This document shows, one piece after another, positions 1 to 9,315 of a stretch of DNA of 64,000 nt; positions within the stretch are counted from its first letter, which is position 1, and the number at the start of each line of letters is the position of its first letter. A program made the position numbers and the translations under genes. Source of the stretch: Caballeronia fortuita (GTDB lineage: Bacteria; Pseudomonadota; Gammaproteobacteria; Burkholderiales; Burkholderiaceae); contig NZ_FCNX02000007.1 of the NCBI RefSeq assembly GCF_001544835.2, positions 124,001 to 188,000 on the forward strand, in the 5' to 3' direction. The notes under the pieces were generated by a model that was not told the DNA's origin, did not search any database, and saw only the letters and a list, made by a program, of their open reading frames with translations.

Positions 1-2099
1 CCGATCTCGCCGACCATCGACGTGAGCCGCTGCCTGTCCGCGTTGAGTTCGCCGATGACGCCTTCGAGGCGCTGACGTTCGGCGATACTCTCCGCAATGA
101 TCGATTCGAGGCGCAGGCGCTCGGCTTCGCGCTCGTCCGCGACCGCTTCGAGGCGTGCCTCGTTGTCGGCGAGCACGGCGTAACCCGCCGTCAACGCGTT
201 CAGCCGCGTGTTCTTCTCGTCGATGATGCGTTCGAAGAAACCGCGATGCTCCTGCCAGACGAAGCCGGGCCGCGCGTCGGCATCGTCGAGGAAATTCAGC
301 AGATAAGCGCAGCGCGCGCCGCCTTCCGCGAGTTGCGAGACTTCCGGCAGACCGAAACTGAGCGGCTTCTCGATGTTGCCGATGACATTGAGCCAGTCGC
401 CCGACAACAGGCGGCGCACCGTGCCGACACCCTGCTTCAGCCGTTCGCGGGCCGCTTGCCGGTCGCCGCGCAAGAGCGCGAACGTTGCGGCGAGATCGAG
501 CGCGGCCACGACCTTGGTGCCGAGCAGCGGACTGAACGGCATCGGGTCCATCGCCGCGCAGCGCAGCGCCCAGTCTTCCGCGGCCGCAAAATCGCCGAGC
601 CGTTGCGCGAGCCGCGCGGCGACGAAGGCGAGCGACACTTTCCATCGCAATTGATGCGCCGAGTCGCCGGCCATGTCGACATACTCGCGGATCTCGCCGA
701 GACACGCGCGGACCTCCCGCTCCGGCCTCGCGCCGCCGAGCACGCGATAGGCGTGCCCGCACAGCGCCGCGCCGAAATCCGCGCTGCCGCGCGGCGCGCT
801 CGCCATTACCTGCGCGTTGAGCGCGTCGAGCGCATCGTCGTTCGTGAGACGCATGCCGATCGCGATCATGCTCTTGAAGAGCCACGGATTGTTCATCGCG
901 CGGTGGTCGGCAAGCACGTTGAAAGCGGGTGTGTCGACGGTTTCGAACGTCGTCTCGACGTACTGCGCCGCCTCGCCCGCGAGCGGATCGCGCATCGCGA
1001 CGAGAATGAGCGTGCCCGCGATATCCGCCGGCTCGTCGATGCGCGTCTCGGACCACGTGCGCCCCGCGTCGCCGTCCGGCAACGCCGCCGACATGAACGC
1101 GCGCTCCGCGAGCAGGCCCGCCGCCTCCGCGCCGCACGCTCGATGCAGCCAGGCGCGCGGCGACAGGCCGCCTTCGTGCGCCCGCGCCGCGGCCTGCTCG
1201 CGCGATATGCCGACGATCACGCGCCCGCCAGGACGCACACGGCCGATCTCCGCGCGGAGCACGTCGGCGGGAAACGCCTGCGAATCGAGCGCGATCAGCA
1301 CATCGAGCGAAGCTGCTTCATCGGAACGGGAAGCGGCATCCGCGAAGAACGACACGCGCGGGTCCGCGCCATAGCGCGTGCGCGCGTAAGCGAGGCTCGC
1401 CTCGCCAGGCGCGAAACCGGCGACCGCGCGCGCCGCGCTGTTCTGCGCGACGACATGCGCCGCGCTGCCCGCGTTCGAATCGAGCACGAGCACGGTGTCG
1501 CCGATGCGCACGAAGGCGCACGCCTCGACCGTGTCGGCGAAGGCGGTCGGCCATGCGGAGTCGTTGTGAGCGAGCATGTCCTGCGGCGGCGCGGTTTCCT
1601 GTGCCTGCACGACCGTGCGCGGCAGGCGCTCGAAAAACGCCGACCGGCGCATGGCCGTGCGCGGCAAGGGCTGCGACCACCAGGATGCCTTCGTGCGCGC
1701 GTGAAGCCGATACTCGAAACGGTTCACGACGTTCGCGCCCGCGTGCGCCGCGCCGAGCACCGCAATCTGCCTGAACGGCTGCGCGAGCAGTTCGCCCAAT
1801 GCGCGATCGCGCGCCGCGCCCGAGAGCGCGACGATCAATCCGTCGAAGCGATCGGCCGATAAACCCGATAAACCCTCGGGCCATGCGCCGTCCTCGTTCA
1901 GGCGATGCACGCGTCCCGGCGCGAATTGCGACGCGGCATCGCGCGCTTCGTCTTCGTCACGTGCGAGGCCGTATGCATCGCAACCCGCGTCGAGCAGCAC
2001 GCGCAGCGCGCCGGGCAATCCGTCGCCGACATACAGCACGCGGCAATGCCCGAAGCAGATCAGGCATTGACGCAGAAAAGCCAACAACTCGTCAGACAT
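1..2099 (-). CDS. Methyltransferase-like protein with C-terminal coiled coil, partial (3' end outside window)
   Basis: The reading frame is open from an ATG at 2099 to the left edge, giving 699 visible residues. Two Rossmann-like, SAM-methyltransferase-type segments can be read: one near residues 15-60 (RVLYVGDG) and one near residues 195-300 (VLVLDSNAG, later VRPGGRVIVGISRE). A helical, possibly repeat-like middle follows. From about residue 615 the protein becomes a charged heptad-rich coiled coil (repeated ERLRLE/ERQRLE patterns) that continues past the edge. The gene starts 15 bp after the stop of the Wzt gene, so it is probably in the same operon. Known chain-terminating proteins of ABC-exported O antigens, such as WbdD, combine a methyltransferase with a coiled-coil ruler; that role is inferred from layout and context only. 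It could instead be a methyltransferase-glycosyltransferase fusion whose remaining domains lie outside the window. Confidence 0.6.
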   Translation of the reverse strand, partial: MSDELLAFLRQCLICFGHCRVLYVGDGLPGALRVLLDAGCDAYGLARDEDEARDAASQFAPGRVHRLNEDGAWPEGLSGLSADRFDGLIVALSGAARDRALGELLAQPFRQIAVLGAAHAGANVVNRFEYRLHARTKASWWSQPLPRTAMRRSAFFERLPRTVVQAQETAPPQDMLAHNDSAWPTAFADTVEACAFVRIGDTVLVLDSNAGSAAHVVAQNSAARAVAGFAPGEASLAYARTRYGADPRVSFFADAASRSDEAASLDVLIALDSQAFPADVLRAEIGRVRPGGRVIVGISREQAAARAHEGGLSPRAWLHRACGAEAAGLLAERAFMSAALPDGDAGRTWSETRIDEPADIAGTLILVAMRDPLAGEAAQYVETTFETVDTPAFNVLADHRAMNNPWLFKSMIAIGMRLTNDDALDALNAQVMASAPRGSADFGAALCGHAYRVLGGARPEREVRACLGEIREYVDMAGDSAHQLRWKVSLAFVAARLAQRLGDFAAAEDWALRCAAMDPMPFSPLLGTKVVAALDLAATFALLRGDRQAARERLKQGVGTVRRLLSGDWLNVIGNIEKPLSFGLPEVSQLAEGGARCAYLLNFLDDADARPGFVWQEHRGFFERIIDEKNTRLNALTAGYAVLADNEARLEAVADEREAERLRLESIIAESIAERQRLEGVIGELNADRQRLTSMVGEI

Positions 2100-2114
2100 A
2101 GGTTCGTTCTGTTC

Positions 2115-3578
2115 TCAGGCGCGAGACGCCTCGGCGCCGGGTTGCGCATTGCTGCCCGCGTCCGATTGCAATTGGGCGCGCATGTGCAGGTCGCACACGC
2201 CGCCGAAGAAATGCGTGTCGACGCGCGCGCGGATCATGAAGAACGCGGCTTCGTCGATCCAGTGCAGGATGGCCTGATCGGAGAAATTCATCGACTGCTG
2301 ATGGATCAGCGACGCCTGCACTTCGTAGAAGTTCTCGCCGAGCGGGCACGCGTCCATCGTGAAAACGACCGCGTGTTCTTCGCCTGCGCGGAACTTGCGG
2401 TTCCAGAAGATGAAGCCGTCGCGGCCGGCCGCCATCATTTCGGCGTCCTGGTTGAACGTGCCCCAGGAGTACATCTTGATGCCTTCCTTGTTGCGGATGC
2501 GCAGGTTGACGTACAGCTTGTCCATGTCCTCGCGTATCTGGAACTTGACCACCACCTTCACCGTGTCGCCGGTGTAGAAGGTCGCGCACGACTCGTCGTT
2601 TTCGTCGAGCACGGTGACGTCGGTGATCATCGCCTCCAGGCTGCCGAACTCGAACTTGCCCTGATCGTGCGGCGCGTCCATCGCCTTCTCGGCCGCGGTG
2701 CTGACCGCGGATGCCGCCGACGCCGCGGATGCCGCCGACGTCTCATCGGCCGCGGCGGCTGCGGCTTGCACGGCTTCCGGAGCGGCGATCGCTTTCGTCG
2801 CGGCCTTGTGCTCGTCGATCTCGCTTTGCTTCGCGCGATTCTCCTCGTCGTGCAGCAGCTTGCGATAAGCGAGCACGACTTCCGACGATGGTCCCGCGAC
2901 CGCGAGCCGGCCACGGTCGAGCAGAATGGCGCGATCCGTGAAAGTCCGGACCGATTCGATATCGTGCGAGACGAACAGAATCGCCACGCCGCGATCGCGC
3001 AGTTCGCGGATGCGCTGATAGCAGCGCTTCTGGAACAGCGCGTCGCCGACCGCGAGCGCTTCGTCCACGATCAGGACGTCGGGATTCAACTGCACCTGCA
3101 CGGCGAACGCGACGCGGACCATCATGCCGCTCGAATAGTGCTTCACCGGTTGATCGAAGAACTCGCCGATCGACGCGAAGCGGATGATCTCCGGCATCGC
3201 GGCGTCCATCTCGGCACGCGTGAGGCCAAGGATCGAACCGTTCAGATAGGCGTTCTCGCGTCCCGTGAATTCGGGATTGAAGCCGCTGCCCAGTTCGAGC
3301 AGCGCCGCGACGCGGCCCTGAACGGTCACCTCGCCTTCCGTCGCCTGCAGCACGCCGGCGATGATCTGCAGCAGCGTCGACTTGCCCGCTCCGTTGCGCC
3401 CGACGATGCCGACCGCTTCGCCCTTCTTCACGTCGAACGAGATGTCGCGCAACGGCCAGAACTCGCCGAAGAACTGCTTGCGGCCGCGAAACAGCATTTG
3501 CAGAAGGCGATGATGCGGCTTCGCGTACAGTTCGTAGCGCTTGCTCAGATTGCGAACGTGAATAGCTAAATCGTCCAA
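2115..3578 (-). CDS. wzt: Polysaccharide ABC exporter ATPase Wzt with C-terminal glycan-binding domain
   Basis: This is the ATP-binding subunit of an ABC-2 exporter that moves lipid-linked O antigen or a similar glycan across the inner membrane with Wzm. Of 487 residues, Walker A is GRNGAGKST at about 60-68, the signature YSSGM at 148-152, Walker B VLIVDEA at 168-174 and the H-loop VSHD at 203-206. An Ala/Ser/Glu-rich linker (about 257-300) leads to a beta-rich domain (about 305-465) of the Wzt C-terminal type, which in O8/O9a-like systems recognises the modified glycan end. Translation starts at TTG (3578) behind an AAGAGAG Shine-Dalgarno; no ATG in this frame fits the conserved N-terminus. 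The linker is partly coded by an 18-bp tandem duplication. Confidence 0.93.
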   Translation of the reverse strand: MDDLAIHVRNLSKRYELYAKPHHRLLQMLFRGRKQFFGEFWPLRDISFDVKKGEAVGIVGRNGAGKSTLLQIIAGVLQATEGEVTVQGRVAALLELGSGFNPEFTGRENAYLNGSILGLTRAEMDAAMPEIIRFASIGEFFDQPVKHYSSGMMVRVAFAVQVQLNPDVLIVDEALAVGDALFQKRCYQRIRELRDRGVAILFVSHDIESVRTFTDRAILLDRGRLAVAGPSSEVVLAYRKLLHDEENRAKQSEIDEHKAATKAIAAPEAVQAAAAAADETSAASAASAASAVSTAAEKAMDAPHDQGKFEFGSLEAMITDVTVLDENDESCATFYTGDTVKVVVKFQIREDMDKLYVNLRIRNKEGIKMYSWGTFNQDAEMMAAGRDGFIFWNRKFRAGEEHAVVFTMDACPLGENFYEVQASLIHQQSMNFSDQAILHWIDEAAFFMIRARVDTHFFGGVCDLHMRAQLQSDAGSNAQPGAEASRA

Positions 3579-3665
3579 AGCCGCTCTCTCTTTCGAAACT
3601 CCTGCCCTGATTGAAGATAGTGTGCTCGCGGCGCGCGCAGGGCAACGCGCGCCACGGCCGGCGAC

Positions 3666-6113
3666 TCAGGCGAGCGCGTTCACGAGCTGCTGTTCGCCGC
3701 TCGTCTTCTGTTGCACGAGACGCTCGCAGATCGTCATGTTGTGACGCGCCATGTCCATTCTTTCCTGCTCGTCCGGAAAATTCCCGGCGGCGAAATCGGA
3801 CGCCGTCGCGTAACGCATGCCATACGTATTGAAGTCGCCGATGTTCGGTGTATCGACGATCGGCACGATGCCGAACGCGAGATACTCGATCAGCTTCGTC
3901 GGGCACGACACGTTGTTCACCACCATGTCGTCGCGCAGGATGAAACCGAAATGGCACTGCTGATAGATGCCGTTGAGTTCGGCGCGCGTCGCGCTCGACA
4001 CATGAAAATTCGGGTGATGCACGATGTCGGGCGCCGCCGCGCCGCGCATCTGTTCGACGTCCGGCGTATAGAGCCACCAGTCGGCCCGCTCGATGCCTTC
4101 GCGCACGACGTTCATCATCGCCGGCACGTTCTGCCATTTCTGCGTGCCGCCCGCGTAGATCACGGTCGGCTTGCCGTTCTTGTAGGCGCGCGATGCCTGG
4201 CTGCCTTCGTCGACCGCGAAGATCGGCAGCACGATCACGTTGGCCTTCAGCAATTCGCGGTACTTGTGCGAGAGATAGTTGCCCATCGCTTGCGACACGA
4301 CGATCACGTTCGACGCATGCTCGACCGCCTGCCGCTCGCAGTCGTCGTGAATGCGCGCCGAATAGAAGTCGTTGTGCATGCGGAATTCTTCGGGCACGAC
4401 ACCGTGGACGTCGAGCACCCATTTGATGCCCGGCACGCGCAAGAGCGCGCGGCCGAACGCGTTGGGCATGCGCAGCACGCTATGGAAATAAGCGCGCCCG
4501 AAACGCCACGCGAGCAGGCAGGCGGCGAGCCGCTGCAGGCGCGATTCGGCCGCGACGTTCAACACCCACGCGCTGCGCGCCGCGCGTTCGATGAACGGCT
4601 TCGGTCCGCCGCCTTCGCGCACGTCGCAATACACGCGGCGGCGCGCGGGGAACAGCGAATCGATCGCCTTCACGCGCTGGAAGTAGCCGTCGCGCTCGCG
4701 CGCCTTCGTCGGATAAGGCGCCACGAACATGATGCCGTTGCCGCCGAAGAAGAGGTCGGCGAACTCGGCCCATCGCGCCATGCGGCTCACTCGCGAACTC
4801 GGGAACTCCGCCGCGCGCGCCACGCGCGCGGTCAGGCGGTCCATGAAGCCGCCGGCGGCCTTCGGCTCCGTGGTGGGCATCGCGTTGAGTTGCGCGAGCA
4901 GCGCCTTGGTCTCGGAGACGAGCGCGTCGACGTCGCGCTCGAGCCGCTCGAAGCGCGCCTGCAAACGCTGGATGACTTCAGGCGTGGCGGTTTCGCCCTG
5001 ATCGGCGAGATATTGCCGCACCTCCGACGATATCGATTCGATCACGGGAACCAGCGAGCGCGGCGCAGCCTCTTCGTCCTCGTACTGGCCGAAGACGACC
5101 GAGCGCAGATCGCGCTTCTGCACCGAGCGGCGCGTCTCGATCTGATGCAGAAGATGCGTCCGGTAGCTTTCGAGCCCGTCGACGAGCTTGTTCAGCTGCT
5201 GCGCATAGAGACGATGCGCTTCGGCATGCAGCGGCGGATGCGCCGGCTGGGCGATCGCGAAGATCGAGTCCTGCTTCCACGCCGTCACCGACAGATAGGT
5301 GCGGTCCTGCCACGCGCGGCCGTATTTCTCCTCGAAGCGGCGCCGGTTCTCGGCCGCGAATCCTTGCGCTTCGAGCGCATCGAGCTTGCCGAACGATGCG
5401 GAGCCCCAGTGATGGATGTAGACGTCGCGCGCAACGAACATTTTGAAACCGTGCTCCAGCGTGCGCAGGCAGTAGTCGTCGTCTTCATACGCGCCGGGGA
5501 AGAAGCGCGTGTCGAGCAATCCGAGCTTCTCGACGACTTGCCGCGTGAACAGCACGCAGTAGTAGCTGAGGAAGTCGCTTTCGACCACGTCGCCGAGCCA
5601 CGCTTCGCGCCGTTCCTTGGCGAAGCGGTCGAGCGCGGGAAGATCGAGCGCGGCGCTGCCCGCGCCGAGGTTGTTGCGGTCGCCGAGATGGTAGCCGACA
5701 GGAATGCCCTGTTCGTTGTTCGACGCGTTCGTGAGCGGGCCGATGGCGTCCTTGTCCGCTTCGATCAGATAGTCGAGCCAGCGATCGGTCACGATGACGT
5801 CGCTGTTGAGCAGGCAGATATGCGTGACGGACGGATCGGCGAGGAAATGCTCGATGCCGATGTTATTGCCGCCCGAGAAGCCCAGGTTCTTCTCCTGCTG
5901 AAAGTAGACGCCGGAGAGACCGCGGCTCACGGCGTCGTCGAAGGTGCGGCGCGACGCCTCGCGCTGCGCGGGCGTGGAAGCATTGTCGATGACCGCGATC
6001 TCGAAAGCGCTGTCGCACGCGGTCCGCAGCAGGCTGTCGAGCGCCAGCGCGAACACCTCCGCCGAGTTGTACGTGACGATGACGATGCCTGTTTTTGCTC
6101 TCGTTGTGTTCAT
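3666..6113 (-). CDS. Two-domain glycosyltransferase (GT2 N-terminal, GT-B C-terminal)
   Basis: The 815-residue protein begins with a GT-A (GT2) domain (TGIVIVTYNSAEVF near residue 7, LLNSDV near 100, residues about 5-290). A largely helical middle (about 285-430, heptad-like around SEVRQYLADQ and FERLERDVDALV) is followed by a GT-B domain resembling GT group 1/4 (about 460-800), with VIYAGGTQKWQNVP and a late CPTKLIEYLAFG motif typical of the nucleotide-sugar half. It probably adds two different sugars, or initiates and extends, in the O-antigen pathway. I chose the ATG at 6113; a TTG three codons upstream (6122) is in frame and possible. The gene lies between wzm and wzt, 70 bp below the end of wzm. 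Confidence 0.85.
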   Translation of the reverse strand: MNTTRAKTGIVIVTYNSAEVFALALDSLLRTACDSAFEIAVIDNASTPAQREASRRTFDDAVSRGLSGVYFQQEKNLGFSGGNNIGIEHFLADPSVTHICLLNSDVIVTDRWLDYLIEADKDAIGPLTNASNNEQGIPVGYHLGDRNNLGAGSAALDLPALDRFAKERREAWLGDVVESDFLSYYCVLFTRQVVEKLGLLDTRFFPGAYEDDDYCLRTLEHGFKMFVARDVYIHHWGSASFGKLDALEAQGFAAENRRRFEEKYGRAWQDRTYLSVTAWKQDSIFAIAQPAHPPLHAEAHRLYAQQLNKLVDGLESYRTHLLHQIETRRSVQKRDLRSVVFGQYEDEEAAPRSLVPVIESISSEVRQYLADQGETATPEVIQRLQARFERLERDVDALVSETKALLAQLNAMPTTEPKAAGGFMDRLTARVARAAEFPSSRVSRMARWAEFADLFFGGNGIMFVAPYPTKARERDGYFQRVKAIDSLFPARRRVYCDVREGGGPKPFIERAARSAWVLNVAAESRLQRLAACLLAWRFGRAYFHSVLRMPNAFGRALLRVPGIKWVLDVHGVVPEEFRMHNDFYSARIHDDCERQAVEHASNVIVVSQAMGNYLSHKYRELLKANVIVLPIFAVDEGSQASRAYKNGKPTVIYAGGTQKWQNVPAMMNVVREGIERADWWLYTPDVEQMRGAAAPDIVHHPNFHVSSATRAELNGIYQQCHFGFILRDDMVVNNVSCPTKLIEYLAFGIVPIVDTPNIGDFNTYGMRYATASDFAAGNFPDEQERMDMARHNMTICERLVQQKTSGEQQLVNALA

Positions 6114-6183
6114 TATGATCAACCGACTTCACTCATTGTTTTTTCCCGCCGGCATTCATCGGCGCCGGTTCCGCCTTGCAGGA

Positions 6184-6972
6184 TCACAGGACGTCCGGAA
6201 AGCCCTTCTTCGATTTGATGAAAAACCAGTAGCAGACGCGCAGAAACACGAGTGAGGCCGCCATCTGGATCAGATAGCCCGTCCAGTCGGGCCAGGTGCC
6301 GAAAAAGAAGACGTGCCGGACGTTTTCGAGGATCGGCGTGAACGGATTCCAGCTCACGAGCGAACGCAGCATGTCGGGCACCATGTCGATCGGATAGAAG
6401 ATCGGGCTCAGATACATGAGCGCCATCGCGACGGGCGGCACGGCGAGCTTGATGTCGGGCAGATAGACGCCGAGCGACGCCAGCAGATAACTCACGCCGA
6501 GCACGGCGAACCAGAACGGCAGCAGCACGACGGGCAACGCGAGCGCCGAAACGGGCGGCAGACCGACGAAGACCAGATGGAACAGCAGCAGCAGGCCATA
6601 GCCGATCGCGGCGTTCACGAGCGCCGACAGCGTGATCGCCATCGGCAGGATCTCCAGCGGAAAAACGACCTTCTTGATGAAATTGGGGTTCTCGCGCATC
6701 AGCACCGGTGCGCGCAGAAAGCATTCGGAGAAGAATGTATAGGTGATGAGGCCAGCGAAGAGAATCAGCGCAGATTCCTTGCTGCCCGCCGTGCCCGCCG
6801 ACCAGCGCGCCTTGAACACCACGCTGAAAACGAAGAAGTAGACCACGAGGGTGAGGATGGGCGTGACCAGCATCCAGACCGATCCGAGCGCCGAGCCGCG
6901 GAACTTGGTCGCGAGATCACGGCGCACGAAATCCCATAACAGCGCTCGGTGCTGCCAGACTGAAAGTTGCAT
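6184..6972 (-). CDS. wzm: Polysaccharide ABC exporter permease Wzm
   Basis: ABC-2 type membrane subunit, 262 residues, about six membrane helices. The N-terminus (QHRALLWDFVRRDLATKFRG) is the usual amphipathic lead-in of this family and is followed by SVWMLVTPILTLVVYFFVF. The conserved patch ENPNFIKKVVFPLEILP, seen in Wzm/KpsM-like proteins, is present. It pairs with Wzt encoded two genes downstream. The frame is open further upstream to 7047, but the ATG at 6972 has an AGGGA ribosome site and matches the family N-terminus, so the longer form is unlikely. Confidence 0.92.
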   Translation of the reverse strand: MQLSVWQHRALLWDFVRRDLATKFRGSALGSVWMLVTPILTLVVYFFVFSVVFKARWSAGTAGSKESALILFAGLITYTFFSECFLRAPVLMRENPNFIKKVVFPLEILPMAITLSALVNAAIGYGLLLLFHLVFVGLPPVSALALPVVLLPFWFAVLGVSYLLASLGVYLPDIKLAVPPVAMALMYLSPIFYPIDMVPDMLRSLVSWNPFTPILENVRHVFFFGTWPDWTGYLIQMAASLVFLRVCYWFFIKSKKGFPDVL

Positions 6973-7119
6973 CGAGAATTCCCTACAGAAGGCCTCGCCG
7001 GCGCATGCGAATCGCAAGGGAAACTCTTTTCCCGGCGACCGCGCCACCAGCAGACTGGCCCGAAAAATTAACCGGCCATATTAACACGCACGTCAATCGC
7101 GACCGGACCATGCAAAGCG

Positions 7120-9276
7120 TCACTCGAACTGCCCGACGCGCGGCGGCGACGCCAGCGTGAAGGGCAAGACGTTGGTGTTGAGCGAGAGATTCGGGTTGTA
7201 TGCCGGATCGTGCTCGAGCCACCCTTCCCATTCCTTTTCCATCCAGCGCACTTCTCCGACGAAGCGCTGATACTTGTCCGCGTCCATGTCGGAGCCGCGC
7301 GTCGCCGATTCATGGTGATAAAGCTCGGCGTGCGGCGTCCAGACGTTGCGATAACCCGCCTTCACGAGACGCAGGCAGAAGTCCACGTCGTTGAACGCGA
7401 CCGCGAGTTCCTCGTTCAGGCCGCCGACTTCTTCGTACACCGACTTCTTCACGACGAGGCAGGCGGCCGTCACCGCCCATAGATTCTGCATGGCCACCGC
7501 GCGCCCGAAATAGCCGAACTGCCCGCGCTGCAGCATGTGATGCATGTGTCCGGCGACGCCGCCCAGCCCGATCAGCACGCCGCCGTGCTGCAGCGTATCG
7601 TTCGGATACCAGAGGCACGCGCCGACCGCGCCGACGCCGGGCTGCACGGCGATGCCCACCATTTCGTTCAGCCAGTCCGGCGAAATCACTTCGATGTCGT
7701 TGTTCAGCAGGCAGACGAACTCGCCCCTTGCTTCGCGCACGGCACGGTTGTTGAGCGCCGAAAAATTGAACGGCGAATCGTCGCGGATCACGCGGATGCC
7801 CTTCGTGCGCGTGATCTCGTCGAAATAAGCGAGCGTCTCCGGCTTCACGCTGCCGTTATCGACGACGATGATTTCGTATTCCCGGTACAGCGTCTTGCCG
7901 AGCACGCTGTCGATGCATTGCTTCGTGAGCGCGAGTCCGTCGCGCGTCGGAATGATGATGCTGACGAGCGGATGCGTCTTCAGCCCATAACGCACGCGCA
8001 ACGTGCCGAGCGCTTCGTACGGATGTTCGACGGTCGCGTCGATGCCGTTGCGCTCCAGATGATCTTCGAGCGCGCGCATCGCGGCGACGAGCGCGTAAGG
8101 CTTTTCGGAACCGCTGCCGGCCGTGCTGCCCGGCACGATGCGCCAGTGATACAGCACGTGCGGAATGTGCACGACCTGATCGTGGCCCGCGATGTCGACG
8201 CAGCGCAACGCCAGATCGTAGTCCTGGCTGCCTTCGTAGCCCCGGCGAAAGCCGCCCGCTTCGCGCACGAGCGCGGTCTCGAACACCCCCAGATGCGAGA
8301 ACATGTTCTGCGTCAGGAACATCTGCGGGTTCCAGTCGCTCTTGAAATACGGTGTCGTGCGCTGGCCTTTCTCGTTCAGCTTGTCTTCGTCGCTGTAGAA
8401 CATGCGGCCTTCCGGATGACGGTCGATGTACAGCGCGACGAGCGCGAGCGCATGCGGCGGGATGATGTCGTCGTGATCCAGAAGAACGACGTAATCGCCC
8501 GTCGCCAGCGCCAGTGCGCTGTTGCTCGCCTCGGAGATATGGCCGTTGGTCTCGCGAAAGACGAGCTTGATGCGCCTGTCCGACGCGGCCGCTTCGGTGA
8601 GCACGTCGCGCACGCGCGCATCGGTGGACGCGTCGTCGGCGATGCAGAGTTCCCAGTCGGTATAAATCTGGTCGCGCACCGACGCGATCATCTCGCGCAG
8701 AAAGCGCTCGTCGCTGTTGTACACCGGCACCACGATGGAAAACTTTGGCTGGCGCTCGAGCCTTTCGATGCGCGTCAGCAGCTCGCGGCGCTTCTCGGGC
8801 GTGATCGAATCGTAGCGTTCGATCCACTCGTGATAGACCTCGTCGCGCGGCGGGCCGTCCGCGAATCCCGCTCCGCTCTTCAGACGGCGCAGGCGCGCCA
8901 CCATGCCCGGCATGCCCTCGCGCCCGAGCACCGACTGGTAATACTTCACGGCCGGCACGATTCCGCCGCGCGCCTCGACCTGACGCGACAACGTGGCGGC
9001 AGCGAGCCGCAGCGCCTTGACCACGCTCGCCGCCTGGCGCAACGGCGCGCTTAGTTTCCACGATGCCGAGCCGAGCAGCGCCGCACGTTCGATCTCGAGC
9101 TGCAACACGCGGTTCCTGAGCGACGACAACTCCCGCGCGTCCGATTGCGCGGCCTTCAGCTTCTTTTCGAGCGCGCCGCAGCGGGCCTGCCAGTCGAACG
9201 AAGACGAGCCGTCGCCCGCGCGGACCGGCTCGCGATCGGCGTCGTGTCGAACTGTCGTCTTGTCATCGTGTTGCAT
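7120..9276 (-). CDS. Glycosyltransferase with two GT2 domains and N-terminal coiled coil
   Basis: The 718-residue protein has a short coiled coil (about 28-65), a GSASWKLSAPLR motif (near 70-80, common before GT domains in rhamnan/O-antigen synthases), a first GT-A domain (about 180-410: FSIVVPVYNSDERF, LLDHDD, YSDEDK) and a second (about 445-690: VSIIIPTRDGLALTK, LLNNDIEV, FNDVDFCLRL). Each has its own DxD-like motif, so two transfer activities on one chain are likely, acting on a lipid-linked acceptor on the cytoplasmic face. The ATG at 9276 is the obvious start. It lies between a rhamnosyltransferase-like gene (39 bp upstream) and wzm. Confidence 0.88.
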   Translation of the reverse strand: MQHDDKTTVRHDADREPVRAGDGSSSFDWQARCGALEKKLKAAQSDARELSSLRNRVLQLEIERAALLGSASWKLSAPLRQAASVVKALRLAAATLSRQVEARGGIVPAVKYYQSVLGREGMPGMVARLRRLKSGAGFADGPPRDEVYHEWIERYDSITPEKRRELLTRIERLERQPKFSIVVPVYNSDERFLREMIASVRDQIYTDWELCIADDASTDARVRDVLTEAAASDRRIKLVFRETNGHISEASNSALALATGDYVVLLDHDDIIPPHALALVALYIDRHPEGRMFYSDEDKLNEKGQRTTPYFKSDWNPQMFLTQNMFSHLGVFETALVREAGGFRRGYEGSQDYDLALRCVDIAGHDQVVHIPHVLYHWRIVPGSTAGSGSEKPYALVAAMRALEDHLERNGIDATVEHPYEALGTLRVRYGLKTHPLVSIIIPTRDGLALTKQCIDSVLGKTLYREYEIIVVDNGSVKPETLAYFDEITRTKGIRVIRDDSPFNFSALNNRAVREARGEFVCLLNNDIEVISPDWLNEMVGIAVQPGVGAVGACLWYPNDTLQHGGVLIGLGGVAGHMHHMLQRGQFGYFGRAVAMQNLWAVTAACLVVKKSVYEEVGGLNEELAVAFNDVDFCLRLVKAGYRNVWTPHAELYHHESATRGSDMDADKYQRFVGEVRWMEKEWEGWLEHDPAYNPNLSLNTNVLPFTLASPPRVGQFE

Positions 9277-9315
9277 CTTCGTCCTTGCCTCCGACAGATT
9301 GGTGGTGCGCGCGCG

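Noticed and set aside
246..1862. 538-codon rightward open frame
   Set aside because: Arg/Ala-rich shadow of the leftward methyltransferase-like gene, whose opposite frame has clear domain motifs.
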